32,468 nucleotides of DNA from Deltaproteobacteria bacterium (lineage in GTDB: Bacteria; Desulfobacterota; Binatia; UTPRO1): assembly GCA_029262315.1 (NCBI GenBank), contig JAJCZP010000122.1:1-32468 (forward strand). Direction: 5' to 3'. The position numbers and the translations under genes are program-made. The notes beneath the pieces are model-generated. The model did no database searches. It was given only the letters and a program-made list of their open reading frames with translations, and was not told the origin of the DNA. Below, piece after piece: positions 1 to 8,036 of this stretch (position 1 is the stretch's first letter; the number at the start of each line of letters is the position of its first letter).

Positions 1-954
1 CGCCTGGAACCGCACCCCTTCGGCGCGCAGCGCACGGCGTGGATCATTCGAGCGGCCAAGCAACTGCAAACGACGTACGACCTCGCGATCTCCGCCCACA
101 ACGAACTCGACCTCGGCCGACGCGCCATCCAGTACGTCCACCATCCCGTCTTCGACGTCGTCTACGAGCGGCGACAGATCATGCAGAGTTCCCCCTGGAC
201 GCGAGCGCTCTGGACGCGCCTGAAATACCGCTACCGCCCGTGGTGGCTGATCAGCGGCTACTCGTTCGCGCGTATGCGGAACAACGTCACCCTGGTGAAC
301 TCCGACTGGACGGGCAGGAAGGTACGTCGCATTTACGATGTCCCTACCAGGACGCTCTACCCACCAACCGCTGGACCGTTTCGCGACCAGTCGTGGCACG
401 AGAGAACACGGGGGTTCGTCTGCGCCGGCCGCATCGTCGAAGAGAAGCGGGTGCTCGAGATCATCGAGATCCTCGCGGCGGTGCGGGCGCGCACGCCGGA
501 CGTGTCTCTGACTATCGCCGGGATCCGAGGCAGCCGACCGGGCGATGCGCGCTACTACGACAGCGTTCGTCGTGCCGCCCACGAGCACCGAGATTGGGTC
601 TCCCTCCACGAGAATCTTTCGCGTGAAGGAATGCTCGCCTTGATGGCGCGCCATCGCTTCGGCATCCACGGCATGGCCGCCGAGCACTACGGCATGGCCG
701 TAGCGGAAATGGTATGCGCCGGGTGCATCGTCTTCGTACCAAACGATGGCGGACAGATGGAGATCGTCGGTCGCGAACCCCGCGTGTGCTACGACTCCAC
801 AGCAGACGCCGTCCACAAGATCGACGCCGTGCTCAGCGACCAGGCGCAACAGACCGACCTCCGAAGTCGGCTCCAATCGCGAGCCGGGATACTCTCCGCC
901 GAGGAGTTCGGAGATCGGCTACGCACCATCGTGCGAGACTTCGCTTCCGAGTGA
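1..954 (+). CDS. GT4-family glycosyltransferase, 5' end outside window
   Basis: The frame is open from base 1, so the start lies upstream and 317 residues are visible. The protein has the C-terminal half of a GT-B, group 1 glycosyltransferase, which moves a sugar from a nucleotide-sugar onto a lipid- or glycan-linked acceptor at the cytoplasmic face of the membrane. A nucleotide-binding beta-alpha unit (CAGRIVEEKR, about 141-150) is followed by the EX7E motif in EHYGMAVAE (E228 and E236), typical of GT4 retaining enzymes. The N-terminal visible part (YDLAISAHNE, YVHHP) recalls ALG11-like mannosyltransferases. An internal ATG at 181 would remove conserved sequence and is not the start. A GT2 gene follows after 13 bp, so the two are probably co-transcribed in a polysaccharide or lipopolysaccharide locus. 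The sugar and acceptor cannot be read from the sequence. Confidence 0.85.
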   Translation, partial: RLEPHPFGAQRTAWIIRAAKQLQTTYDLAISAHNELDLGRRAIQYVHHPVFDVVYERRQIMQSSPWTRALWTRLKYRYRPWWLISGYSFARMRNNVTLVNSDWTGRKVRRIYDVPTRTLYPPTAGPFRDQSWHERTRGFVCAGRIVEEKRVLEIIEILAAVRARTPDVSLTIAGIRGSRPGDARYYDSVRRAAHEHRDWVSLHENLSREGMLALMARHRFGIHGMAAEHYGMAVAEMVCAGCIVFVPNDGGQMEIVGREPRVCYDSTADAVHKIDAVLSDQAQQTDLRSRLQSRAGILSAEEFGDRLRTIVRDFASE

Positions 955-967
955 CCAGAGACGCGCA

Positions 968-1927
968 ATGGCCCACGTCACCGCGATCATCCCCAACTAC
1001 AACCACGAGCGGTTTCTGGCCCGGCGCATCGAGACCGTACTCGGCCAGACCTATGCCGATCTCGAAGTGCTCTTTCTCGACGACGCCTCGACCGACTCGA
1101 GCATCGAGATCTTCAGCACCTTCGCTGACGACCCCCGGGTCCGAACGCACTACGGCCACGCCAACAGCGGATCGCCGTTCTCACAGTGGAACAAAGGCGT
1201 GCGCGAAGCGACCGGCGACTACGTCTGGATCGCCGAGTCGGACGACTACGCCGACCCGGACCTCCTCGAGACGCTCGTGGCGGTGCTCGACGGGCACCGC
1301 GAGGTCGGCGTGGTCTACTGTGATTCTCGGCTGGTCGATGAGCACGATCGCGTGATCGGCTCTTTCTTCGAACAGCCGGACGTACGCAATTGGATCGATA
1401 CCCGCCGATGGCAGCACGACTTCGTGCGCAGCGGGCGCGAGGAATGCCTGACGTCGATGGTCGTCTTGAACACGATTCCCAACGCGAGCGCCGCGTTGTT
1501 CCGGCGGTCGCTGTACCAGCAAATTGGGGGCGCCGACGAGAGCTTCCGTATGGCAGGCGACTGGGTCCTGTGGTTCGACCTCCTGTGCCGCGCCGATGTC
1601 GCGTTCGTGGCCCGCCCCATGAACTACTGGCGCCAGCATCCCGATGCCATCCGGCACCGGCTGTACGATTCCGGCTTGGATATCGAGGAAGCATTCCGAG
1701 CGACCCTGCTCATGCAGGCGCGGCTGGACATTCCGCCCGAGCACCTCGAAACGGCGCGGGCGAAACTCGCGAGCTTCTGGTTCTGGCGCACCTGGGAGCG
1801 ATGGCCCCGAATTTCGATGCGTCACATGCTTCGTGTCTATCAGTACGCGCGAACGCTCGATCCACAGTTGGCCCGACGGTTCTTCCGCGCGCTCGCACGG
1901 AAGCTTGCGCGCCGGATCGGTTGGTAG
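968..1927 (+). CDS. GT2-family glycosyltransferase
   Basis: This 319-aa protein is a GT-A fold, family 2 inverting glycosyltransferase. It begins with the classic strand-loop AIIPNYNHERFL, then FLDDASTDSS, the nucleotide-binding Asp region, and WIAESDDYADPDLL, the DXD-equivalent metal/UDP site. A later GDWVLWFDLL segment fits the usual catalytic-Asp region (ED/GDW motif). I chose ATG 968 because the family-conserved sequence starts right there; the frame is open upstream to 746 but that part overlaps the preceding gene and reads as noise. The C-terminal about 80 residues are basic and rich in Trp and Arg, consistent with membrane association. It lies 13 bp after the GT4 gene and probably acts in the same glycan assembly. 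The substrate is unknown. Confidence 0.88.
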   Translation: MAHVTAIIPNYNHERFLARRIETVLGQTYADLEVLFLDDASTDSSIEIFSTFADDPRVRTHYGHANSGSPFSQWNKGVREATGDYVWIAESDDYADPDLLETLVAVLDGHREVGVVYCDSRLVDEHDRVIGSFFEQPDVRNWIDTRRWQHDFVRSGREECLTSMVVLNTIPNASAALFRRSLYQQIGGADESFRMAGDWVLWFDLLCRADVAFVARPMNYWRQHPDAIRHRLYDSGLDIEEAFRATLLMQARLDIPPEHLETARAKLASFWFWRTWERWPRISMRHMLRVYQYARTLDPQLARRFFRALARKLARRIGW

Positions 1928-1975
1928 CGCCGCGCGCCGATGGAAGGCTGGCTCATTGGGCGATAGACTCACCCG

Positions 1976-3154
1976 ATGACACGTACCCTCGGAGATGGGG
2001 CCGCTTGCCTGAAGGGCCGCACGATACGCGCGCGAGAGCGGTCGCGTCTGACCCTCTGCCTGCTGGCGGCGGTCGTCGGGCTACTCGGATGCACCCCGCG
2101 TGCCGTCGCCCCCGCGCCAACGGCACCCCGCTACGTCTTCTCCTGGCCCTTCATCGACACCGCGGGCCTCGCGCCCCGCGGCGGCACGAGTCACGGCGAA
2201 CCCGTTTCGCTCGCCGCCACACCAGCCGCACCATGGACCGCACTCCAGGCCGACGGACTCACGGACGTCGAGCGCGATCGCGCGGCCATACTCGCAATGG
2301 CCGGCGACTTCCGCACGTCTTTCGACTTTCTCGAGACCGTCGTCTTCGCACCTCCGTACACGCCGGCACGACCGTATCGGTCATGGGGAACCGAGCGGGT
2401 CTATGTCATCGAAGATCGCGGAGACTTCATCGCGCTCCAGCACATCCTGGTGATGTTCGTGACCGACGATGCGGGGCAGCGCCAGGGTCCCTTCGTACAA
2501 AAGCACTGGCGACAGGACTGGCAGTACGAGCCACGCACGGTCTTCGAGTACCTGGGACATCGACGCTGGCGACGCCGCACGCTGGCCGCGAACACGCGGC
2601 AAGGCCGCTGGAGCCAGTCGGTCTACCAGGTCGACGACACCCCGCGGTACGCATCGCTGGGTCGATGGCAGCACGCGCCGTCGTTCTCCTCTTGGACGAG
2701 CGATCGCACTGACCGCCCGCTTCCCCGCCGCGAGCACACCGTCCGCAAGGACTACGATCTCCTCCGCTCGGTCAATCGCCATACCGTCCTCCCCAGTGGC
2801 TGGGTGCACGAGCAGGACAATCTGAAGCAGGCACAGGCCGAAACATCCCACGCCGCGGCAGCCACCAAGGCTCGCGAGATCGGCGTCAACCGCTACGAAC
2901 GCATTCGAGAATTCGACTTCAGCGCCGGCGACGCGTACTGGCGCGCGACGCAGCCACTCTGGACCGAAGTCCGGCGCGCATGGGACGAGAGGATCGAGGC
3001 GGAGAGCACCCTCCGCATCGCAACGACCTGTGACGACTCGCCGGTGTTCATGGAGCTCTTCCGATACGCACAGCGGTTCGAGGGTGACGACCCTCCGTTG
3101 GCCGACGACACGCGCGCATTCGTGCGGCAGCTCCTCGAGTGCATCATCAGCTGA
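1976..3154 (+). CDS. DUF6607 family lipoprotein
   Basis: This 392-aa protein has a basic N-terminus, a hydrophobic stretch (about 26-38) and a lipobox ending in LLGC with Cys39, so it is probably a lipoprotein. The rest matches what I remember of DUF6607: YVFSWPF and RGGTSHGEPV near the start, DRAAILAMAGDFRTSFDFLE, SWGTERVYVIEDRGDF, KHWRQDWQYEPRTVFEYLGH, WSQSVYQVDD, LPRREHTVRKDYD, GWVHEQDNLK and FDFSAGDAYW. These conserved Trp, Asp and Tyr patterns suggest a folded, ligand-binding or barrel-like domain, but no function is established that I know of. The ATG at 1976 has no strong ribosome site; an internal start would lose the signal. It lies 48 bp after the GT2 gene and may be separately transcribed. 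Confidence 0.8.
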   Translation: MTRTLGDGAACLKGRTIRARERSRLTLCLLAAVVGLLGCTPRAVAPAPTAPRYVFSWPFIDTAGLAPRGGTSHGEPVSLAATPAAPWTALQADGLTDVERDRAAILAMAGDFRTSFDFLETVVFAPPYTPARPYRSWGTERVYVIEDRGDFIALQHILVMFVTDDAGQRQGPFVQKHWRQDWQYEPRTVFEYLGHRRWRRRTLAANTRQGRWSQSVYQVDDTPRYASLGRWQHAPSFSSWTSDRTDRPLPRREHTVRKDYDLLRSVNRHTVLPSGWVHEQDNLKQAQAETSHAAAATKAREIGVNRYERIREFDFSAGDAYWRATQPLWTEVRRAWDERIEAESTLRIATTCDDSPVFMELFRYAQRFEGDDPPLADDTRAFVRQLLECIIS

Positions 3155-3248
3155 CACAGCGCGTGCAACGACACTCTCGCGACTCTTCCCACCGATGGGG
3201 CTTTCCCATGACCGCGGTCCTCCTCTACCATAGACGGTGGGGGCGCTG

Positions 3249-5612
3249 ATGCGGGTCGTTCGGATAGTCACCATCATAGGGATCGGAGTCGCCGCGAGTC
3301 TCCTCGCCGAGGCGCGGCCCGTCGCGGCAGACGCGCTCAAATGTCAGCGCACGATCTCGAAGGAAAGCGCCAAGCTCCTGGCCACCGTCGGTCGCGCACT
3401 CGGGAAATGCCACGATCGGGTGCTCAAGGAATCGCTCCCCCCGAGCACCGAATGCCGGGCCGAAACAAAGACGGCATTTACGATCGCCAAGGCCGAGAGC
3501 AAGGTTCGTGTGCGGATCGCCAAAGCGTGCGGCGGGGATGACCGTACCTGCGGTACGCTGGACGACATCCCGCTTGCCGCGCTCGCCTGGCCGGGCAATT
3601 GCCCGGACCTGACCGGCACCGACTGCACCGGCGCGATCGCCGACTGCGACGATATCGGCGACTGCCTCGCTTGCGTGGACGCTACGGCCATCGATCGTAC
3701 CGTCGGGTTCGCAGCCCCGACCTCCTCGAGCGACGAGCGTCGTCGCTGCCAGCGCTCGGTGCTCAAAGAGGCCCTCCGCCTGTTCCAGACGAAGACCAAA
3801 GCGCTCGCGAAATGCTGGGACAGTCGCCACAAAGACAAGCACGCCAACGTCTGCCCCGATCCTGGTGACGGCAAGGCAGCGCTCGCCATTGCCAAAGCGA
3901 ACGCGAAGTTCCGCACGAAGCTCTGCAAACAATGCGGCGGACCCGACCGTGCTTGCGGTGGCGGCGATGACCTCACACCCGCCGTCCTGGAACTACCCAC
4001 GCACTGCCCGGCGGTCGCGCCCTGTGGCGGCCCCATCGACGACCTCGACGCGCTCGTCGACTGTCTCGTGTGCCTCACGGACTTCGACGTCGACTGTGCG
4101 ACGACCTTGGCCGTGCCTGCTTTCGCACCGTATTCTCCGGGCTGTGCTCTTCCGGTGCCGACGCCGACACCCACCGCAACACCCACCGTGACCCCAACCG
4201 TCACGTCGACCGCACCGACGGCAACGCCGACGCCTGGCGGCGACCCCTGCGCCGCGACTTCCCCCGCAGGCCCCGTATTCTGGGTCGCCACCGACGGCGA
4301 TGACGCCACCGGCGACGGATCGTCGAGCGATCCGTGGGCATCCATCCAGCATGCGGTCGATACCGTCCCGGACACGGCCACTATCCTCGTCCGACCGGGC
4401 ACCTACACCGGTCGGCAACGCCTGCGACAGCAGTTCGCCATCGGCGTCGTCGTACGCTCCGAGATTCCGTATCAAGCGCGCCTGCGGCATGACGCGACGG
4501 TCGTGACATCCTTCAGCGGGCAGGGAATCACCCTCGAGGGGTTCGACATCGCGCATGATGGCCCAGGCGCGAGCGCGCTCGTGATTCAGGTGCAGGACAC
4601 AATCGCCGGAAGCGAGGCGACGAGTCGTCTGATCTTCCGAAACAACATTCTGCACGACAGCTTCAACAACGACATTCTGAAGATCAACAACGGCGCGACC
4701 GACGTCACGGTCGAGCGCAACATCTTTTACAACCAAACGGGCTCGGACGAGCACATCGACATCAACAGCGTCGCCGACGTCATCGTTCAGGACAACATCT
4801 TCTTCAATGACTTCGCCGCAAGCGGACGGGCGAACTCGAACAACACGGGAAGCTACATCGTCATCAAGGACTCCAACGCCGGGAGCGACGCGTTTCTCGG
4901 GGCGGAGCGGATTACTGTCCGACGGAACGTCTTCCTGAACTGGGAGGGCAGCACGGGCAGCAACTTCGTCCTGGTCGGCGAAGATGGCCAGTCGTTCTTC
5001 GAGGCCCGCGATGTCCTGGTGGAGAACAACCTCATGCTCGGCAACTCCATGAACCGGATACGCGCCCCGTTTGGCGTAAAGGGCGCGCGAGACGTGACGT
5101 TCCGACACAACACCATCGTTGGCGACCTCCCCGCCAACGCCTACGCGATGCGCTTCAACCGTGAAGGACAGAATCTCCCGCACGAAAACCTCGCGATCTA
5201 CAACAACATTTGGTCCGACCCGACCACGACGATGGCGGATCTCACCGACACCCCCATCGGCGATACGCTGTCGTTCATCCTCGACAACAACCTCTATTGG
5301 AACGGTGGCGACCCAATTCCTACCGACGGAAACGATCTCGTAAACGTCACTGATGACGCCGGCGCCATCGTCGGCGACCCCCTCCTTCCGAGCCTCGTCG
5401 GCCTGGTGACACCCGTCTGGGACCCCGTCTCCGAGACCTTCGATGGCGGCACGACCAGCACCTGTGCGGCCTTCGCCAACCTCGTCTCGACGTTCGGACA
5501 CCCGGGAGCCACCGGCGCCGCGATCGATACGGCCCGTGCAGATCAATCGCCCAACCACGATATTCTCGGCACGCCCCGCGTCACACCGGACATCGGCGCC
5601 GTCGAGCGATGA
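3249..5612 (+). CDS. Secreted Cys-rich repeat plus parallel beta-helix protein
   Basis: This 787-aa exported protein has three parts. A signal peptide (about 1-28, ending PVAADA) is followed by two copies of a Cys/Lys-rich module at about 32-147 and 167-283. Each copy has a CQR start, a helix ending in KC, an IAKA helix, a CGGxDxxC knot and a late CxxC pair. A Thr/Pro linker (302-330) leads into a right-handed parallel beta-helix (about 343-787), seen as recurring V-NN-I/N-N-I rungs such as FRNNILHD, VERNIFYNQ, VRRNVFLN, VENNLMLGN and YNNIWSD. Such helices often bind or cleave polysaccharide, but no catalytic set is evident. ATG 3249 is preferred over GTG 3237 because a GGTGGGGG ribosome site lies 5 bp before it. 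The Cys module recurs in the haloperoxidase-fold gene at 15490. Confidence 0.85.
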   Translation: MRVVRIVTIIGIGVAASLLAEARPVAADALKCQRTISKESAKLLATVGRALGKCHDRVLKESLPPSTECRAETKTAFTIAKAESKVRVRIAKACGGDDRTCGTLDDIPLAALAWPGNCPDLTGTDCTGAIADCDDIGDCLACVDATAIDRTVGFAAPTSSSDERRRCQRSVLKEALRLFQTKTKALAKCWDSRHKDKHANVCPDPGDGKAALAIAKANAKFRTKLCKQCGGPDRACGGGDDLTPAVLELPTHCPAVAPCGGPIDDLDALVDCLVCLTDFDVDCATTLAVPAFAPYSPGCALPVPTPTPTATPTVTPTVTSTAPTATPTPGGDPCAATSPAGPVFWVATDGDDATGDGSSSDPWASIQHAVDTVPDTATILVRPGTYTGRQRLRQQFAIGVVVRSEIPYQARLRHDATVVTSFSGQGITLEGFDIAHDGPGASALVIQVQDTIAGSEATSRLIFRNNILHDSFNNDILKINNGATDVTVERNIFYNQTGSDEHIDINSVADVIVQDNIFFNDFAASGRANSNNTGSYIVIKDSNAGSDAFLGAERITVRRNVFLNWEGSTGSNFVLVGEDGQSFFEARDVLVENNLMLGNSMNRIRAPFGVKGARDVTFRHNTIVGDLPANAYAMRFNREGQNLPHENLAIYNNIWSDPTTTMADLTDTPIGDTLSFILDNNLYWNGGDPIPTDGNDLVNVTDDAGAIVGDPLLPSLVGLVTPVWDPVSETFDGGTTSTCAAFANLVSTFGHPGATGAAIDTARADQSPNHDILGTPRVTPDIGAVER
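4152..4238 (+). repeat. Thr/Pro-coding tandem repeat (linker)
   Basis: Short tandem repeats of acc/acg and ccx codons encode PTPTPTATPTVTPTVT-like sequence joining the Cys-rich modules to the beta-helix. Such linkers are extended and often O-glycosylated or protease-resistant in secreted proteins. The repeat is prone to length variation. Confidence 0.8.
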
Positions 5613-5632
5613 GTCCGGAAACAGGAGGCATC

Positions 5633-6166
5633 ATGAAGCAACTCGCGACAGCCCTTACACTGGCCGCGGTCGTGCTGGGATCTGGCTGTAGCGATCCTCC
5701 CGACAGCAACGACATGGCCACCGTCGAGACCACAGCGTCGCCTGAGGCGAAGCCCCAAGGAAAGCGAGCGCTCGGGGCCGACGATCGGAAGGTTTTGGCC
5801 AAGCGCATTCAGACGCTGGAGGTGCCGGAAGGTCAATCACGGCTCGCCGAGAACTGCGTCGCGGGCGCGATGAATGCGTGCGAGGCGCTGGCCGACGACT
5901 ATCGAACGGGAGTCGGCGTCAGGAAGGATCCCAGGACGACCCAGCTCTTCTACGACTTCACGCGTCTCCTGGCCGAACAGTACTGTGACGAAGGCGGGGA
6001 GAACATCGACGGCTGCTCACAACTCGGGCGGATGCATTTCGAGGGCAAGGGCGTTCGGCAAAACCGCGAGTGGGGCACCACACTGCTCCGGAAAGGATGT
6101 GCCGGCGGTGACGATGCTGCGTGCGCCTACCTCGAAAACGAGGGCCTCGCGCACGCCAAAGAGTGA
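5633..6166 (+). CDS. Sel1-like repeat lipoprotein
   Basis: This is a 177-aa lipoprotein. The signal MKQLATALTLAAVVLGSGC gives a lipobox with Cys19, followed by a low-complexity Asp/Thr/Pro stretch to about residue 45. Residues about 73-170 hold Sel1/TPR-type helical repeats in which Cys and Gly recur (CVAGAMNACEALADDYRTG, DGCSQLGRMHFEGKGVRQN, KGCAGGDDAACAYLEN). Sel1 repeats form an alpha-solenoid that scaffolds protein-protein contacts, here presumably in the periplasm. ATG 5633 is chosen because an AGGAGG ribosome site (5623-5628) precedes it by 4 bp; an upstream in-frame ATG at 5609 overlaps the preceding gene. It lies 20 bp after the beta-helix gene, so they are likely one operon. The four to six Cys per repeat pair suggest disulfides. 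Confidence 0.82.
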   Translation: MKQLATALTLAAVVLGSGCSDPPDSNDMATVETTASPEAKPQGKRALGADDRKVLAKRIQTLEVPEGQSRLAENCVAGAMNACEALADDYRTGVGVRKDPRTTQLFYDFTRLLAEQYCDEGGENIDGCSQLGRMHFEGKGVRQNREWGTTLLRKGCAGGDDAACAYLENEGLAHAKE

Positions 6167-6169
6167 GCC

Positions 6170-7024
6170 TCAGTTTCGCCGCACCGTGGTCGACGCAGAC
6201 TCGAAGATGGCATTCAGGTCGGCGAACGATGACGCGGTAGCGAGGGCCTCGAACGATCCCTCATCCCGAATGCTTTCCGCGGCGCGAATGAACGCCCCCC
6301 AAGCAACACGGGCGAGCGCGGAGCCAACCGAGATCCGACGCACGCCGAGCCCGGCCAGCCGTTCGACAGTCAGCCCAGACTGCGGACGGGACATCAAGAC
6401 GTTCACGGGCCTCGGAGACACCGCGTCGACGATGCGCTTGATGTGCTCCGGATCCTGCACGGCAGGCGCGTAGAGACAGTCGGCGCCGGCTTCCGCGTAG
6501 GCCGCCAGGCGGTCGAGCGTCGTCTCGAGCGGCGTGGGATCGCCGACGAGCCACGCCTCGCACCGGCCAGTCAGCACGACCTGGCTGCCGGAGGCATCGA
6601 TCGCCGCGCGTGCCGCACGCAGGCGCTCAATCGCCTGCGTGCGCGCAAACAGCGGACGCTCGGGATCGCCCGTACCATCTTCGATCGAGAGCCCCGCGAC
6701 CCCGGTCTCGACACACGCCCGCACGCTCGGCCCGACCTCGTCGGCCGTGGCGGCGAATCCTTCCTGGAAGTCCGCTGTGACTGGCAGCGGCGTCGCCTGC
6801 ACGATGTCGCGTACGTTCTCGAGCGTAGCCTCGAGAGAAACGGCGCCGACCTTGTCGGGCCACGCCCGCCCAAACGCCAAGCCCGCCGAGGTCGTCCCCA
6901 GCGCCTGAAACCCGAGGCGCGCGAGGACGACCGCGCTTCCAGCATCCCACGGATTGGGGAGGACGAAACATCCCGACTCGTGCATCTTCCTGAACCGCGC
7001 GATCTTCTCTTTGGCAGTGCTCAC
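6170..7024 (-). CDS. Isocitrate lyase / PEP mutase superfamily enzyme
   Basis: This 284-aa protein belongs to the PEP mutase/methylisocitrate lyase group of TIM barrels, which cleave or rearrange C-C or P-C bonds beside a carbonyl. Features are FVLPNPWDAGSAVVL near the N-terminus, the metal-binding PVTADFQEGF (D85), the GLSIEDGTG strand, and GRCEAWL. The usual second acidic residue of the ADxD/E motif is Gln87 here, so activity may differ from 2-methylisocitrate lyase. The GTG at 7024 is chosen because AGGAGGGG lies 6 bp upstream and the conserved fold begins there; a longer frame to 7255 overlaps the divergent DUF2461 gene. It converges with the Sel1 lipoprotein gene, with 3 bp between stops. 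The substrate is unknown. Confidence 0.82.
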   Translation of the reverse strand: MSTAKEKIARFRKMHESGCFVLPNPWDAGSAVVLARLGFQALGTTSAGLAFGRAWPDKVGAVSLEATLENVRDIVQATPLPVTADFQEGFAATADEVGPSVRACVETGVAGLSIEDGTGDPERPLFARTQAIERLRAARAAIDASGSQVVLTGRCEAWLVGDPTPLETTLDRLAAYAEAGADCLYAPAVQDPEHIKRIVDAVSPRPVNVLMSRPQSGLTVERLAGLGVRRISVGSALARVAWGAFIRAAESIRDEGSFEALATASSFADLNAIFESASTTVRRN

Positions 7025-7151
7025 GACGTGCCCCTCCTGACATGTCTCTGGTCCCCGGGTGACCTCGAATACTCGGAATCCTGCCCGCAGCGCGGCCTTG
7101 GTGGTAGCACGCCGCGTTGTATCGCTTCGGGGGCTCCAGTATTGGGCGGAC

Positions 7152-7856
7152 ATGACGAAGAAAACCGCCGCGCCCGAGCGCTTCACCGGTTTCGCCGACC
7201 GCACGGGTCGGTTCTTCAAAGCACTCGCCAAGAACCAGGATCGCGACTGGTTCAAATCGCATCGCGAGGATTACGACCAGGGGTGGCTGAACCCTATGCT
7301 AGCCCTTCTCGGCGAAGTGCGGCACCGCGTCGAGCCGTTGTTCCCCGGCGAGGAGCTGTCGGAACCCAAGGTCTTCCGTATCTACCGCGACGTGCGCTTC
7401 TCGAAGGACAAGTCACCATACAAGACGCACCTCGGTGGGTACCTGGCGCTCGGCGGAGCGAAAGCCGGTCCGTCGATGATTGCCCTCCCGTATGTGCACA
7501 TTGGGGCCGACGGGATCTTCGCGGCCGTCGGGCAGTACATGATGGATCCGTCGCAGCTCGCGGATTTCCGGGCGGGAGTCACTGAGGATGTTCGCGGCGG
7601 AGAACTGGCGACTCTGCTCCGGAAACTGACGCGTGGCGGCTTCGTCATCGGGTCGTACGAGCAGCTGAAGCGCGTCCCACGCGGAAGCGATCCTGATCAT
7701 CCACGAGCGGAGTTGCTGAAACGCAAAGGGCTGGTGGTCACGTTCCCGCCGGTACCACGGGAGTTGCTCGTCTCACCGAAGCTCGTGGGATGGCTCGTCA
7801 CCCAGACCAAGCGCACTGTACCGTTGGTGGAGTGGCTCGCGGCTGTGAGTTTATAA
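7152..7856 (+). CDS. DUF2461 (TIGR02453) family protein
   Basis: This 234-aa protein matches the DUF2461 family: FxGFxxxxxxFFKALAKNQDRDWFKSHREDY at the N-terminus, then KVFRIYRDVRFSKDKSPYKTH and later YVHIGADGIFAAVGQYMMDP. The function is not established in any organism I know. The conserved Trp/Phe, Lys and Arg residues suggest a nucleic-acid- or nucleotide-binding fold, but this is inference. ATG 7152 is chosen because family similarity starts within 10 residues of it; the frame runs open to 7059 but that part overlaps the upstream region of the divergent PEP-mutase-like gene. The C-terminus ends in the usual basic stretch of the family. It is followed by the 53-bp direct repeat region. Confidence 0.85.
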   Translation: MTKKTAAPERFTGFADRTGRFFKALAKNQDRDWFKSHREDYDQGWLNPMLALLGEVRHRVEPLFPGEELSEPKVFRIYRDVRFSKDKSPYKTHLGGYLALGGAKAGPSMIALPYVHIGADGIFAAVGQYMMDPSQLADFRAGVTEDVRGGELATLLRKLTRGGFVIGSYEQLKRVPRGSDPDHPRAELLKRKGLVVTFPPVPRELLVSPKLVGWLVTQTKRTVPLVEWLAAVSL

Positions 7857-7988
7857 CTGTTTGCCCCCGTGCGCGCGGCGCTCTGCGCCGTGCTCCGATG
7901 GGCGGCGGCGCGCAAAGCGCGGTTTGCGCGCCGCCCTGTTTGCCCCCGTGCGCGCGGCGCTCTGCGCCGTGCTCCGATGGGCGGCGGC
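7857..7988. repeat. 53-bp direct repeat, two copies
   Basis: Copies at 7857-7909 and 7936-7988 are identical over 53 bp, with a period of 79 bp. Each begins CTGTTTGCCCCC and ends GATGGGCGGCGGC, and each contains its own small hairpin (GGCGC-tct-GCGCC). The first copy starts right after the DUF2461 stop. This resembles a REP/BIME-like intergenic element or a dispersed repeat; copy number in the genome cannot be judged here. Confidence 0.85.
7904..7935. other. Strong intergenic hairpin between repeat copies
   Basis: The arms GGCGGCGCGCAAA (7904-7916) and TTTGCGCGCCGCC (7923-7935) are perfect reverse complements over 13 bp with a 6-nt loop. The hairpin straddles the edge of copy 1 and ends exactly where copy 2 begins. 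No T-run follows, so it is not a typical intrinsic terminator. It may be part of the repeat element. Confidence 0.75.
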
Positions 7989-8036
7989 ACGCGAGGTGCT
8001 TGCGTCTCGTGGAGGATCGTGGGGAGAATCGCGGCC

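Noticed and set aside
4152-4238. Short tandem repeats as a CRISPR
   Set aside because: There are no spacers; the repeats encode the Thr/Pro linker in frame.
3993-5558. 521-codon minus-strand frame
   Set aside because: It is antisense to the beta-helix protein gene and has no domain I recognise.
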